A stretch of DNA of 64,000 nt from G965216905 sp965216905 (GTDB lineage: Bacteria; Actinomycetota; Acidimicrobiia; Spongiisociales; ZC4RG35). Under the pieces are notes generated by a model. That model was not told where the DNA came from. It was given only the letters and a program-made list of their open reading frames with translations, and searched no databases. Within the stretch, counting starts at the first letter, position 1; every line of letters begins with the position of its first letter. The stretch is from positions 806,001 to 870,000 of the forward strand of contig OZ244213.1 in the NCBI GenBank assembly GCA_965216905.1, in the 5' to 3' direction. Below, in pieces: positions 1 through 7,413 of the stretch. The position numbers were made by a program, and so were the translations under genes.

Positions 1-230
1 GCCCCCAACGGCGTGTGGTAGTCGGTCAGGTCGGCGTCACCGGCCATCCGAACCGTTCCCGCCTCCTCGGCGAGCACCCACAGCCCGTCCGTCCCCTCGA
101 CGATGTGAAACGGCTCGTCGCCGAACTCGGTGACAGCGCGAAGAAAGGAGGCCGCGGCGAACGGCCCCACCGACCCGGCAACGGACGGCAGGTCGAACGC
201 GGGCGATGACCATGCATGGTGGATTCTCAC
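1..230 (-). CDS. N-terminus of a GNAT/FemAB-like acyltransferase (partial)
   Basis: The reading frame runs off the left edge, so only about 76 N-terminal residues are visible. The start is a GTG that overlaps the asparaginase stop codon (GTGA), so the two genes are probably translationally coupled. The visible part ends in a motif around AGDADLTDY, which resembles the N-terminal half of GNAT proteins of the FemAB/CelD (BioF2-like) type. That comparison is from memory of the family, and the catalytic half lies outside the window. An ATG nearby is out of frame, which favours the GTG start. Confidence 0.55.
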   Translation of the reverse strand, partial: MRIHHAWSSPAFDLPSVAGSVGPFAAASFLRAVTEFGDEPFHIVEGTDGLWVLAEEAGTVRMAGDADLTDYHTPLG

Positions 231-1177
231 AGCTGCTCCAATTGGAACGCCGGCCTCACCATCCCGACGTCCTCGCCCCCACCCAACACCACCGACCGGC
301 ATCTCCATTCCAACTCATCGCGTGAACCGTGCGGAATCCACCCCAACTGGTCGAGGGCTGCGAACGTGACGGGACCAACCGCTCGACCTCCGCCGTCCCA
401 GATCTTGATGCCGATGGCACCACGGCCTTCCACGGCGAGCCCCAGCACCGCCTCGGCGCCGCCCTTGGCAATCGCAGGCAATGCCAGCATGACCGCCAGG
501 TCGACGTTTCGAATACCACCGATCAGTGCCGGAAAGCGACGCATGGCTTCGACCACCGGTCCGCCGCTGCGCGCCAGCCGCGAGTACAGCACGGCCAGTC
601 CGGTCGCCGAGGTCGTCGTGACCGGTGCTCCACACCCGTCGACACCCCACGTACCGCCACCACCATCCAAACCGATTCGAGCGTCCATCTCGTCGGCGAT
701 GGCTCGCTGCAACGGATGGGAGAGTTGCAGGTACCCCTCGGTCGGCCAGCCCTGGATCAGACAAGTCCGCAGCATGGCGGCGTGCTTTCCGGAGCAGTTG
801 TGCCAGATTCGGCGGCGACCCGATGCTCCGTCGGCGATCACCCGACGCCGAGCAGACGTCGAGGTGGGCCAGGCCGGCGGACACCGGAGGTCGTCCTCGT
901 CCAGGCCTCCACCGGCGAGGACGGCTCCCACCAGCGCAACGTGGGCCGGGTCGGCGTCGTGGCTCGCGCACCCGACGGCCTGAAGCTCCGGCGCGAGATC
1001 GAGCCCCAGGGATCGCATGACCGTGGCCTGGACCGGCTTGGCCGCCGAGCGGATGAAGAACGGCCGTTCCACGGCGCCAAACCCGGCGATGGGAACACCG
1101 GCTGCGTCGACGACTGCCACCGCACCGTGGTGACGAGACTCCGTCAGACCGGATCGTTCGACGTCGGCGACGATCAT
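227..1177 (-). CDS. L-asparaginase II family protein
   Basis: The 316-residue product matches the asparaginase II family (PF06089), which hydrolyses L-asparagine to aspartate and ammonia and is unrelated to the bacterial AnsA/AnsB fold. Family landmarks are the early RSAAKPVQA segment, the CASH block near residue 70, the NCSGKHAAML motif near residue 127 and the VDGCGAPV block near residue 179. No signal peptide is seen, so it should be cytoplasmic. The length is normal for the family. It overlaps the downstream acyltransferase-like gene by four bases. The precise physiological substrate has not been shown for most members. Confidence 0.85.
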   Translation of the reverse strand: MIVADVERSGLTESRHHGAVAVVDAAGVPIAGFGAVERPFFIRSAAKPVQATVMRSLGLDLAPELQAVGCASHDADPAHVALVGAVLAGGGLDEDDLRCPPAWPTSTSARRRVIADGASGRRRIWHNCSGKHAAMLRTCLIQGWPTEGYLQLSHPLQRAIADEMDARIGLDGGGGTWGVDGCGAPVTTTSATGLAVLYSRLARSGGPVVEAMRRFPALIGGIRNVDLAVMLALPAIAKGGAEAVLGLAVEGRGAIGIKIWDGGGRAVGPVTFAALDQLGWIPHGSRDELEWRCRSVVLGGGEDVGMVRPAFQLEQL

Positions 1178-1229
1178 CTCAGGTATGGGATCATGGTCGA
1201 GCGAGTCGTCTTCCCGACCGTCGGGAGGT

Positions 1230-1739
1230 TCAAACCTTCCGGTACCGGTGGGCCAGCTCCCGACTCAGCGCGTCTTCGACCTCGTGAACGCGATGCCGCC
1301 GATTGGAGATCTCGGCTTCCAGTTCCTTGATCCCCTCCAAAGCGCCCTCCAGTGCCTCGTCGTCGATCTCGCCGAGCCGGAGCAGCACGTCATCGCCCAG
1401 CACGGTGTCGATCTCACGACGTCCCAGCGACTCGTAGATCGGCGGGAACGTCTCGACATACCGCATCGACTGCGGGCCAACCGAGCGGCTTTCGGTGTCG
1501 TCCGCCAGAATCTCGGGGAGGGCATCGATCAAGCTGCGCTCCTCTTCGCCGCACCGTCTGCGGAGCTCGAAGCGAATCAGGTCCATCCGCCCATGGAGCA
1601 TCCGGCGGTGATACGACAGCTCGTTCTCGATCTCCGCCGACAGGGTTCGACGCCGCCGAAGTTCGTCGAACTCCACGTTCTCCAGTTCCTCGACGAACGA
1701 GGGGTCCAACACCTGGTCGATGCGCCTTCGAGATTCCAT
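1230..1739 (-). CDS. RsiG-like c-di-GMP-binding anti-sigma factor homologue
   Basis: The 169-residue, highly charged, helical protein looks like actinobacterial RsiG (the family earlier called aerial mycelium formation protein). In Streptomyces, RsiG binds c-di-GMP through an E(X)3S(X)2R(X)3Q(X)3D motif and holds sigma WhiG. Here E38, S42, R45 and D53 occupy the right spacing, but the Q position is H49. Only one clear motif copy is visible, as in single-motif RsiG homodimers. The C-terminal helical segment ending in HRYRKV also fits the family. The ATG at 1739 was chosen over an in-frame TTG two codons upstream. No sigma gene is adjacent, so the partner is unknown. Confidence 0.7.
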   Translation of the reverse strand: MESRRRIDQVLDPSFVEELENVEFDELRRRRTLSAEIENELSYHRRMLHGRMDLIRFELRRRCGEEERSLIDALPEILADDTESRSVGPQSMRYVETFPPIYESLGRREIDTVLGDDVLLRLGEIDDEALEGALEGIKELEAEISNRRHRVHEVEDALSRELAHRYRKV

Positions 1740-1749
1740 GCGCAACAGC

Positions 1750-2880
1750 CTACCGGCAGGCCGGGGCGACGGTGGGGTACGGATTCACGGCGGCCGCTCC
1801 CCTGCCCCCCGGATGGATCTCGAAGTGGAGATGGGGGGAGCCCCCTCGGGCGTTCCCCGAGTCGCCGTTGTACCCGATCACCTGTCCTGCGCTCACGCTC
1901 GAGCCGCTGGAGACGGCGAAGTCACTGAGGTGGGCGTAGTAGTAGCCATAGCCGTTGTTGGCGGACAACCAGATGGTCTTGCCGCCCAGACCTCCGTTGC
2001 CCAACGAGACCGTTCCGCTGGACGACGCGATGATGGGCGCGCCATAGGCACCCATCATGTCGACACCCTTGTGCCGGCGGCCTCCCGACCGGGGGAAGCC
2101 CCAGGAGTCGATGAACGACGAACCGGGGAACGGGCACACGAAGCCGTTGATGGCCCCCACCCCCGAGCCTCCGGAGCCGCCGCCACCACCGCTGCCACCG
2201 GCTGCGGCGGCGGCCGCCGCCGCAGCCGCCCGGCGACGTGCCTCCTCGACTTCGGCCTGGCGCTGGGCGGTGAGCCGCTGGCACTCCCCATCCAGCTTTT
2301 CCCAGGCTGCTCGCTCGGCGGCTGCCGTCTCCTCCTGCCGATCCCGGATGTCGCCCAACTCGACCTCGGCCGCCTGAAGTTCGGCATCGATGGCCGCCAG
2401 CTCCTGCTGGAACGAGTCGAGGTCCGCCCGGACCGCCAGCAGGTCGTCGAGCGACTCGAGATCCGATCCGGCCGTGGCCGAGATCAGCTCCGATCCGGTC
2501 AGCAAGTCGTTGACGGTGTCGGCGAACAGGAAGAGCTGCGGACTGGCATCGCCGCCCTTGATGTACAGCTGCACGGCCTGCTCGTTGATCCGCTCGCGCA
2601 CGTCGTCCATCTCGGCCTCACGCCGATCGACGGTGACCTGGATGCGTTCGCGCTTGGCCTCGTTGACGGCGATGTCATTGAGGATCGCCTCGTACGCCAG
2701 CGCGGCCTCCTCGAAAGCCGCCCGGGCTCGCTGATACTCGGCCTGTTGTTCCTTGGAGTTGGAGCACGCCCGGTCGACCTCGGCCTGACTGACCGAGTAG
2801 GCAGGGAGGGAGGTACCAAAGGCGAGGATGGCCGCAAGCAGCACGGTGAGCGGCCCGCGACGTCGTCGAGGCATGTGCAT
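1750..2880 (-). CDS. Secreted coiled-coil M23 peptidoglycan endopeptidase
   Basis: The 376-residue protein begins with a basic signal peptide (PRRRR then a hydrophobic stretch ending in AYS). Residues from about 35 to 215 form a long heptad-rich coiled coil, followed by an Ala run, a Gly/Ser linker and a LytM/M23 domain. The zinc ligands are present: H270 and D274 in HKGVD, and H350/H352 in HLHFE, so the domain should be active. The layout matches EnvC/NlpD-like or RipA-partner hydrolases acting on peptidoglycan cross-links during division. The open frame extends upstream to 3207, but that would overlap the fluoride channel gene and lacks coding character, so the MHMPRR start is preferred. 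Confidence 0.88.
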   Translation of the reverse strand: MHMPRRRRGPLTVLLAAILAFGTSLPAYSVSQAEVDRACSNSKEQQAEYQRARAAFEEAALAYEAILNDIAVNEAKRERIQVTVDRREAEMDDVRERINEQAVQLYIKGGDASPQLFLFADTVNDLLTGSELISATAGSDLESLDDLLAVRADLDSFQQELAAIDAELQAAEVELGDIRDRQEETAAAERAAWEKLDGECQRLTAQRQAEVEEARRRAAAAAAAAAAGGSGGGGGSGGSGVGAINGFVCPFPGSSFIDSWGFPRSGGRRHKGVDMMGAYGAPIIASSSGTVSLGNGGLGGKTIWLSANNGYGYYYAHLSDFAVSSGSSVSAGQVIGYNGDSGNARGGSPHLHFEIHPGGRGAAAVNPYPTVAPACR

Positions 2881-3018
2881 GGGAGCGCCGCATGGTAGTC
2901 CAAACACGGGCCGATCCGGCGCCGAAGCACCACGCCCGTCCGCAGGCGTCGACCCTTGCCGACGGCGTGTCCGCCTCGCTCCGGCGACCCGGTGACACGG
3001 CATCGGTACGATCGCTCG

Positions 3019-3387
3019 GTGCGTGCCATCGTTCTCGTTGCCCTGGGAGGAGCCGTCGGCTCTGCTTTGCGATACTGGATCGGCGAAATGGTGGCTCAGC
3101 ACACCTTCCGCGAGTTCGGCACCGCCACCGTCAACCTGGCCGGGTCCCTGCTGCTCGGCGTCCTCGTCGGGTGGGCGGGAGGTCGGACCGCATCGACCGA
3201 CGTCCAACTGCTGGTGGGTGTCGGGCTGCTCGGTGGGTTCACCACCTTCTCGACCTGGGTGGTTCAGGGCTTCGGCCTCTTGGACGCCTCCCGCTACGCG
3301 GCCGCCGCCGGCTACCTCGTCGGGTCGGTGCTCCTGGGCGTGGCCGGTGTCTGGTTCGGCCTGGCCATCGGCCGGACGCTCAGCTGA
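3019..3387 (+). CDS. crcB: Fluoride ion channel FluC/CrcB
   Basis: The 122-residue, four-helix membrane protein belongs to the FluC (CrcB) family of dual-topology fluoride export channels. The family signatures are GGAVGSALRYW in the first helix, the polar-track Asn in TATVNLAGSLLLG and the GGFTTFSTW block of the third helix with the Phe/Thr/Ser residues that line the pore and central sodium site. The GTG at 3019 gives the usual family N-terminus; an in-frame ATG at 2956 would add 21 unlikely residues. Only one copy is present, so it would work as a homodimer. No fluoride riboswitch was recognised upstream. Confidence 0.9.
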   Translation: MRAIVLVALGGAVGSALRYWIGEMVAQHTFREFGTATVNLAGSLLLGVLVGWAGGRTASTDVQLLVGVGLLGGFTTFSTWVVQGFGLLDASRYAAAAGYLVGSVLLGVAGVWFGLAIGRTLS

Positions 3388-4384
3388 GGAGCCGGAGGAG
3401 GGGGAAGTAGAGGGCGGCAGTGAGGACCGCGCCGTCGATGGCCGTCAACAGCCCCGGAGATCGCTCGACCAGCGAGGTGCTGCGGGTGCGGAGCACGGCC
3501 CCGAACGCTCTTCCGGCGATGAAGCCGACCGCCGAGGCCACACCGATCAAGAGAAACGTCGACAACTCGAGATCCCAGATGGCTGCCGCCACGGTGGCCA
3601 CCAGCACGGCCGCCAACGCCACCGCCGTGAACGGATCGCCAAAGGGCAGGTTGGGTAGCTGGGACATCACCGCCCCGACCACCGACCCGATGATGAGGAT
3701 CAGCAGCAAGACCGACACACTTCGCTCCGGGACCTGTGAGCCTTCCTGGAATTCGGTCAGCAACACCGACGCCGTGGCGAGACCCGAAAGAACGGCGACC
3801 AGCGACGTCGGTGCCAGGATCTGAATCATCCGTGACGATTCGGAGGCCACCGCCCAGGCCATCGGAAACACCACCGCGGCCACCACGGTGAGCGCCAGCC
3901 CGGCAGTTCCCAGCAGATGGGTGGCCACGACCGCCGCGACCATGGTGGCGAGCACCGGCGGTATGGGCAGGTCCCGGCCTCGAACCCCGATGACGGTCGC
4001 GACGTCGGCCACCCACATCGAAACGATCCCGACCGCCACCGCCGCGAACCACGCGGTGGAGCCGAACAGGTGCGTGGCGACCACGGCGATGACGACGGAG
4101 GCACCGACGATCACCGACGTCGAGACGGTGGTGGGAGGCGTCGGGGCCGCACCACCGGACACGGGTGGGATGAGTGCGATCTCATCGGAGGCTTGCACTG
4201 CCTCGGAGCCACCCGCCTCTTCACCGTTCAGCCACACCCGAGCTCGAGGAACCGACGCCGCGAAACCGGGACCGAAGTGGTCGATGGCTGCGCCGACCAC
4301 CTCGTCGACGGTCGAACCTTCCAGTTCGATGCGTGCAGTACCGGCGTGATCTCGGAGTCCGGCGAACAGTCGCAGCGTGGCCAT
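3380..4384 (-). CDS. MoaD/ThiS-like beta-grasp domain fused to a polytopic membrane domain
   Basis: Residues 1 to about 75 form a MoaD/ThiS ubiquitin-like domain (start MATLRLFAGLRDHAGT) that ends in PPVSGG, the place where MoaD ends in its reactive Gly-Gly. Here the chain continues for about 260 residues as a membrane domain with roughly eight hydrophobic helices. The final part (GRAFGAV...SPGLLTAIDGA) is faintly like the CdsA phosphatidate cytidylyltransferase C-terminus but lacks its acidic catalytic residues. Because the diglycine is internal, normal thiocarboxylate chemistry seems unlikely without processing. The function is unknown. Start at ATG 4384 follows the MoaD fold; the gene is convergent with crcB and overlaps its end by eight bases. 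Confidence 0.6.
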   Translation of the reverse strand: MATLRLFAGLRDHAGTARIELEGSTVDEVVGAAIDHFGPGFAASVPRARVWLNGEEAGGSEAVQASDEIALIPPVSGGAAPTPPTTVSTSVIVGASVVIAVVATHLFGSTAWFAAVAVGIVSMWVADVATVIGVRGRDLPIPPVLATMVAAVVATHLLGTAGLALTVVAAVVFPMAWAVASESSRMIQILAPTSLVAVLSGLATASVLLTEFQEGSQVPERSVSVLLLILIIGSVVGAVMSQLPNLPFGDPFTAVALAAVLVATVAAAIWDLELSTFLLIGVASAVGFIAGRAFGAVLRTRSTSLVERSPGLLTAIDGAVLTAALYFPLLRLLS

Positions 4385-4471
4385 CGATCCCGAGGATACC
4401 CGCTGGCTCTTCTCCGACCGGGCGTCCCCGTTTTCCAACCCCGTCATCGCCACGTCCTACAGTCTCGGGCG

Positions 4472-4921
4472 ATGGAAGCCGCACCGATCGTCGCCGTCGA
4501 CGTGCCGCAGGTCGGCGATCCTCGCCACAAATCCTGGGCGAAGGTCGTGTCCTCGGTCGACACCACCAAATCCTCGGGATGGGCCTACGTCGGCGACTTC
4601 ATCGCCAGCGGCGGCGTGCAGGACGTTCCCGCCGGCTCGATCATCCTGGTGTACGGAGAGCGCGGCTCCCGAGCCAACCCGCGGAGCGAGGCGAAGGTGC
4701 TCACGGCCAACCCCGACGGAACCCTCACCGAGCATGCCGAGGCCTCGGGTCGGGCGTGGGCTCGCACCCTGCGTGACGAGGTCGAACGACTGCTGGGGGA
4801 TGACCGACCCACCCATCTCGGCTGGGATCCCGTTCTCGGCTCGTTCGAGGCCCAAGCCCTGGCCGATGAGCTGCGCCGGCGAGGGTGGACCGTGGCATCC
4901 CCCACCGAGTCGGCTCGGTAA
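4472..4921 (+). CDS. Conserved hypothetical protein
   Basis: This 149-residue soluble protein has no family I can name with confidence. It starts MEAAPIVAVDVPQVGD, has an acidic, alpha/beta-like composition, no signal peptide and no transmembrane segment. The C-terminal third (THLGWDPVLGS...LADELRRRGW) reads like a Rossmann-type strand-helix unit. It is divergent from the MoaD-fusion gene with an 87-base gap and lies ten bases before the quinone oxidoreductase, so it may share that transcript. Coding status is supported by frame continuity and good third-position GC. Confidence 0.6.
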   Translation: MEAAPIVAVDVPQVGDPRHKSWAKVVSSVDTTKSSGWAYVGDFIASGGVQDVPAGSIILVYGERGSRANPRSEAKVLTANPDGTLTEHAEASGRAWARTLRDEVERLLGDDRPTHLGWDPVLGSFEAQALADELRRRGWTVASPTESAR

Positions 4922-4931
4922 CGTCCACCGA

Positions 4932-5927
4932 ATGCAGGCCATCACCATCAGCCGCCTCGGCGGCCCGGATCAGTTGATCGCAGGCGACGTCGAGTCACCC
5001 GAACCGGATGCGTCGGATTTGGTCGTCGAGGTTGCCGCCGCCGGGGTGAACTTCATCGACATCTATCAACGAACCGGCCTCTACCCCATGGAGCTTCCGT
5101 TCGTTCCCGGCATGGAGGGCGCCGGGGTGGTCCGCGCGGTGGGCCATGCGGTCGACCGCTTTCACGTCGGTGACCGGGTGGCCTGGACCGACGCCATGGG
5201 CTCCTACGCCGAACGGGTGTTGGTCCCGGAGGCGAAGGCGGTGCGCGTGCCCGAAGCCGTGGACCTGGAGACCGCCGGGGCGGCCATGCTCCAGGGCATG
5301 ACCGCCCACTACCTGGCCACCGACACGTTCCGACTGGAGCCCGGATCTCGTTGTCTCATCCATGCCGGCGCGGGAGGGGTGGGCCAGATGCTCATCCAGA
5401 TCGCCAAGCTCGCCAACGCCGAAGTCTTCACCACCGTCGGCTCCGCGGAGAAGGCCGAGCTGGCGAAGGCTGCCGGGGCCGACCATGTCATCCAGTACCA
5501 AACCGAGGACTTCGGCGACGCGGTGGAGCGTATCGCCGGGCCGAAGGCCCTCGACGTGGTCTACGACGGCGTCGGCCGGTCGACGTTCGACCGCGGGCTC
5601 GAGCTGCTCCGCAAGCGGGGGATGATGGTCACCTTCGGCAATGCGTCCGGACCGGTCGACCCGATCAGTCCGCTTCGACTGGCACAGGGAGGTTCGCTGT
5701 TCCTGACCCGGCCGACACTGTTCGACTACGTGGCCGAGCGGCACGAACTCGAACGGCGAGCGGCCGACCTGTTCGGGTGGATCGGATCGGGCCAGCTGGA
5801 TGTTCGAGTCAAACACCGCCTCCCTCTCCCCGACGCCGGACGTGCCCAGCAGATGCTGGAGTCACGACAGACGACCGGCAAGGTCATCCTCACACCGAAG
5901 CCGACGGCGACGGCGACGGTCAGATGA
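4932..5927 (+). CDS. NADPH:quinone reductase-type zinc-free MDR oxidoreductase
   Basis: The 331-residue protein is a medium-chain dehydrogenase of the quinone oxidoreductase (QOR) branch. It has a GroES-like N-terminal domain with GVNFIDIYQRTGLYP and PGMEGAGVV, and a Rossmann domain with the AGAGGVGQM nucleotide-binding loop around residue 150. The structural and catalytic zinc cysteines of alcohol dehydrogenases are absent, which is typical of QOR. It would catalyse NADPH-dependent reduction of quinones or enones. Start ATG 4932 follows the hypothetical gene stop by ten bases. It is convergent with, and overlaps by eight bases, the sigma-partner gene. Confidence 0.85.
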   Translation: MQAITISRLGGPDQLIAGDVESPEPDASDLVVEVAAAGVNFIDIYQRTGLYPMELPFVPGMEGAGVVRAVGHAVDRFHVGDRVAWTDAMGSYAERVLVPEAKAVRVPEAVDLETAGAAMLQGMTAHYLATDTFRLEPGSRCLIHAGAGGVGQMLIQIAKLANAEVFTTVGSAEKAELAKAAGADHVIQYQTEDFGDAVERIAGPKALDVVYDGVGRSTFDRGLELLRKRGMMVTFGNASGPVDPISPLRLAQGGSLFLTRPTLFDYVAERHELERRAADLFGWIGSGQLDVRVKHRLPLPDAGRAQQMLESRQTTGKVILTPKPTATATVR

Positions 5928-6372
5928 CCATCCACTCGGTGACGATACGCGTGCCCTCTTCGGTGGTGACGACGATGCTCACCGATCCGGACGGGACGTC
6001 GTCGAACATGAAGCGTCCGAGCCGATCGGTCCCGGTCTCCCGAACCGCTTCCTCGTGCCGGAGTTCGATCGTCGCCGACTGCGGTGGAACGAGTTGACCG
6101 ATCAGACGACGGGCCCCGGTACCCATCACGGCAACCTCGATCTCGACGCCCGGGGCGCGGAATGTCACCTGCCGGTCGGATCCGGTGCTGCGAAGGCCGA
6201 CCAGTTCGTCAACCGACGAGTCGAAGACCAGTTTGGCGAGCTCGGCATCGAGCGTCCGCCACATGATCGCCTCGTGGGCGGCCGCCGTCACGTGCTCAGG
6301 GATTGGGTCGACCGCCGCCAAGGCGTCACCCAGCAGAGCCAACAGCTCTTGCTCGTTCATTGAATCAGTCAT
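5920..6372 (-). CDS. Sigma-factor-linked protein with beta-sandwich C-terminus
   Basis: The 150-residue protein overlaps the ECF sigma factor stop codon (ATGA), so the pair is translationally coupled. Its N-terminal 55 residues are helical; the C-terminal half (GRFMFDDVPSGSVSIVV) resembles a carboxypeptidase-regulatory-like or transthyretin-like beta-sandwich. It has no transmembrane helix and no HxxxCxxC zinc anti-sigma motif, so it is not a standard membrane anti-sigma factor. Position argues for a regulator of the sigma factor. Similar small partners accompany ECF sigma genes in CHAT-protease loci, but no CHAT gene is seen here. Function is inferred from context only. Confidence 0.6.
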   Translation of the reverse strand: MTDSMNEQELLALLGDALAAVDPIPEHVTAAAHEAIMWRTLDAELAKLVFDSSVDELVGLRSTGSDRQVTFRAPGVEIEVAVMGTGARRLIGQLVPPQSATIELRHEEAVRETGTDRLGRFMFDDVPSGSVSIVVTTEEGTRIVTEWMVI

Positions 6373-7004
6373 TGGGGGACCCCTCCGTCCAGTTCCCGTT
6401 CCATCAGTACTCGTAGTTTCTCCAACGCCCGCTGCCGGGTCGGGCCGATACTTCCGATCGGCCGGCCGAGCATCGAGGCAATGGTCTGATAATCCAGTTT
6501 GTCTTCCGCACAGACCAGCGCCAACAGACGCTGCGAATCGCGGTCGAGTTGCCGGAAAGCGGCAAGCACCGCTCGCCGAGCCTCGTCATCGACCATGCGT
6601 TCGGCCATGTCCGACACCGTCAGGTCGGGCACGTCGAACGCAAAGTCGCTCGGGATCTGCCTGCGTGACTTGCGGAGCACTCGCAACGACTCGTTCCGGG
6701 CCGTCGTCGCCAACCATCCGGCGAGGCGCTCCGGTTGCTCGATGCGGTCACAATGCTCAACCAACCGTTGCCAGACCGTCTGGTAGACGTCGGCGGCACT
6801 CGCCTCGTCCAATCGGAACCCTCGCACCACCGACCACACGAGCCGCTGGTAGCGGTCAACCAACGCCGACCACGCCCGGCCATCACCGGTCGCGGCGCGA
6901 CGTAGAAGTTCGGATTCCGAAGTCACGGCTCCCAACTGTACGGATTCGCTGCGGGCCGGCGGCCCGAATTGCGACTGTTCCGATGGCGTCGGGGGCGAGA
7001 TCAT
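6369..7004 (-). CDS. ECF-type RNA polymerase sigma factor
   Basis: The 211-residue protein has the two ECF domains. Region 2 is around residues 30-100, with the conserved DVYQTVWQRL helix and the GWLATTARNE segment. Region 4 is around residues 145-200, with a helix-turn-helix in YQTIASMLGRPIGSIGPTRQRALEKL. ATG 7004 is the first plausible start; a GTG at 6926 is an alternative that removes a low-complexity leader. The open frame upstream of 7004 reads through non-coding sequence. It is coupled to the downstream partner gene. An alternative sigma factor of this kind normally activates a small regulon, often including its own promoter. Confidence 0.85.
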   Translation of the reverse strand: MISPPTPSEQSQFGPPARSESVQLGAVTSESELLRRAATGDGRAWSALVDRYQRLVWSVVRGFRLDEASAADVYQTVWQRLVEHCDRIEQPERLAGWLATTARNESLRVLRKSRRQIPSDFAFDVPDLTVSDMAERMVDDEARRAVLAAFRQLDRDSQRLLALVCAEDKLDYQTIASMLGRPIGSIGPTRQRALEKLRVLMERELDGGVPQ

Positions 7005-7147
7005 GTTTGACAGAGCAGCGAACGCCGCGACTGATACACCCACTTCTTCGACACCACGGAGATTTCTTTGTATCTCATCTCGATCTCGGCGCTCTCTGAG
7101 GTGTGTGGGCACGACACAGGGGGCTTCGAGTCGGGGCTCGCACCACG

Positions 7148-7219
7148 AAAAAAGGGGGCCCCAGAAGGGGCAGTAGGAAGGAGGAGCGGCGTCTTGGGGT
7201 TCGCCGCTCCCCTTCCTGC
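7148..7219 (-). terminator. Tandem hairpins with T-run on the minus strand
   Basis: Read on the minus strand, an imperfect stem at 7219-7170 (GGAGCGGCG paired to CGCCGCTCC, extended past one unpaired base) is followed by a short GCCCC/GGGGC stem with a four-base loop (7171-7158). CCCC and six T residues (7153-7148) come next. This is the layout of an intrinsic terminator. It would stop transcripts arriving from the aminotransferase side, or attenuate a transcript running into the sigma gene. Confidence 0.5.
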
Positions 7220-7330
7220 AACACGGTTCGATGCAGCCGGGCGGCGGTTGACGGTCGGTGGTCCGGACCATCGAGCTCTCCCAGAGTTGGGGGCCTGTTT
7301 GGGGACAGGAAGCGTGGAGGGACACGGGGC

Positions 7331-7366
7331 ATACGGACGGTGGCTCTGCAGAGCCACCGTCCGTAT
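7331..7366. terminator. Perfect 36-base palindrome, probable terminator of the aminotransferase gene
   Basis: The sequence is fully self-complementary over 36 bases, centred on CTGCAG. It lies 47 bases past the aminotransferase stop codon on the minus strand. A TTT follows on the plus strand but no T-run on the minus strand. A terminator or a protein-binding site are both possible; the position favours a terminator. Confidence 0.5.
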
Positions 7367-7413
7367 TTCGTCGTCGGGGTTCCATCGGCCGAATTCGACC
7401 GAGGCCGGCGGTC

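Larger units (their letters stand above)
7005..7413. other. Intergenic region with several inverted repeats
   Basis: About 409 bases separate the sigma factor start from the aminotransferase stop (both minus strand). No convincing gene is visible. It holds two hairpin elements near 7148-7219 and a perfect 36-base palindrome at 7331-7366, listed separately. The stretch 7005-7140 upstream of the sigma gene is AT-richer than its surroundings and is the likely sigma promoter region, but I cannot define its boxes. Confidence 0.5.

Noticed and set aside
2881..3207. N-terminal extension of the M23 endopeptidase frame
   Set aside because: It lacks coding character, overlaps the fluoride channel gene and would bury the signal peptide.
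7110..7150. A tRNA-like 3-prime end with T-loop-like TTCGAGT and CCA
   Set aside because: The T-stem does not pair, and no matching 5-prime acceptor strand lies 60-75 bases upstream.
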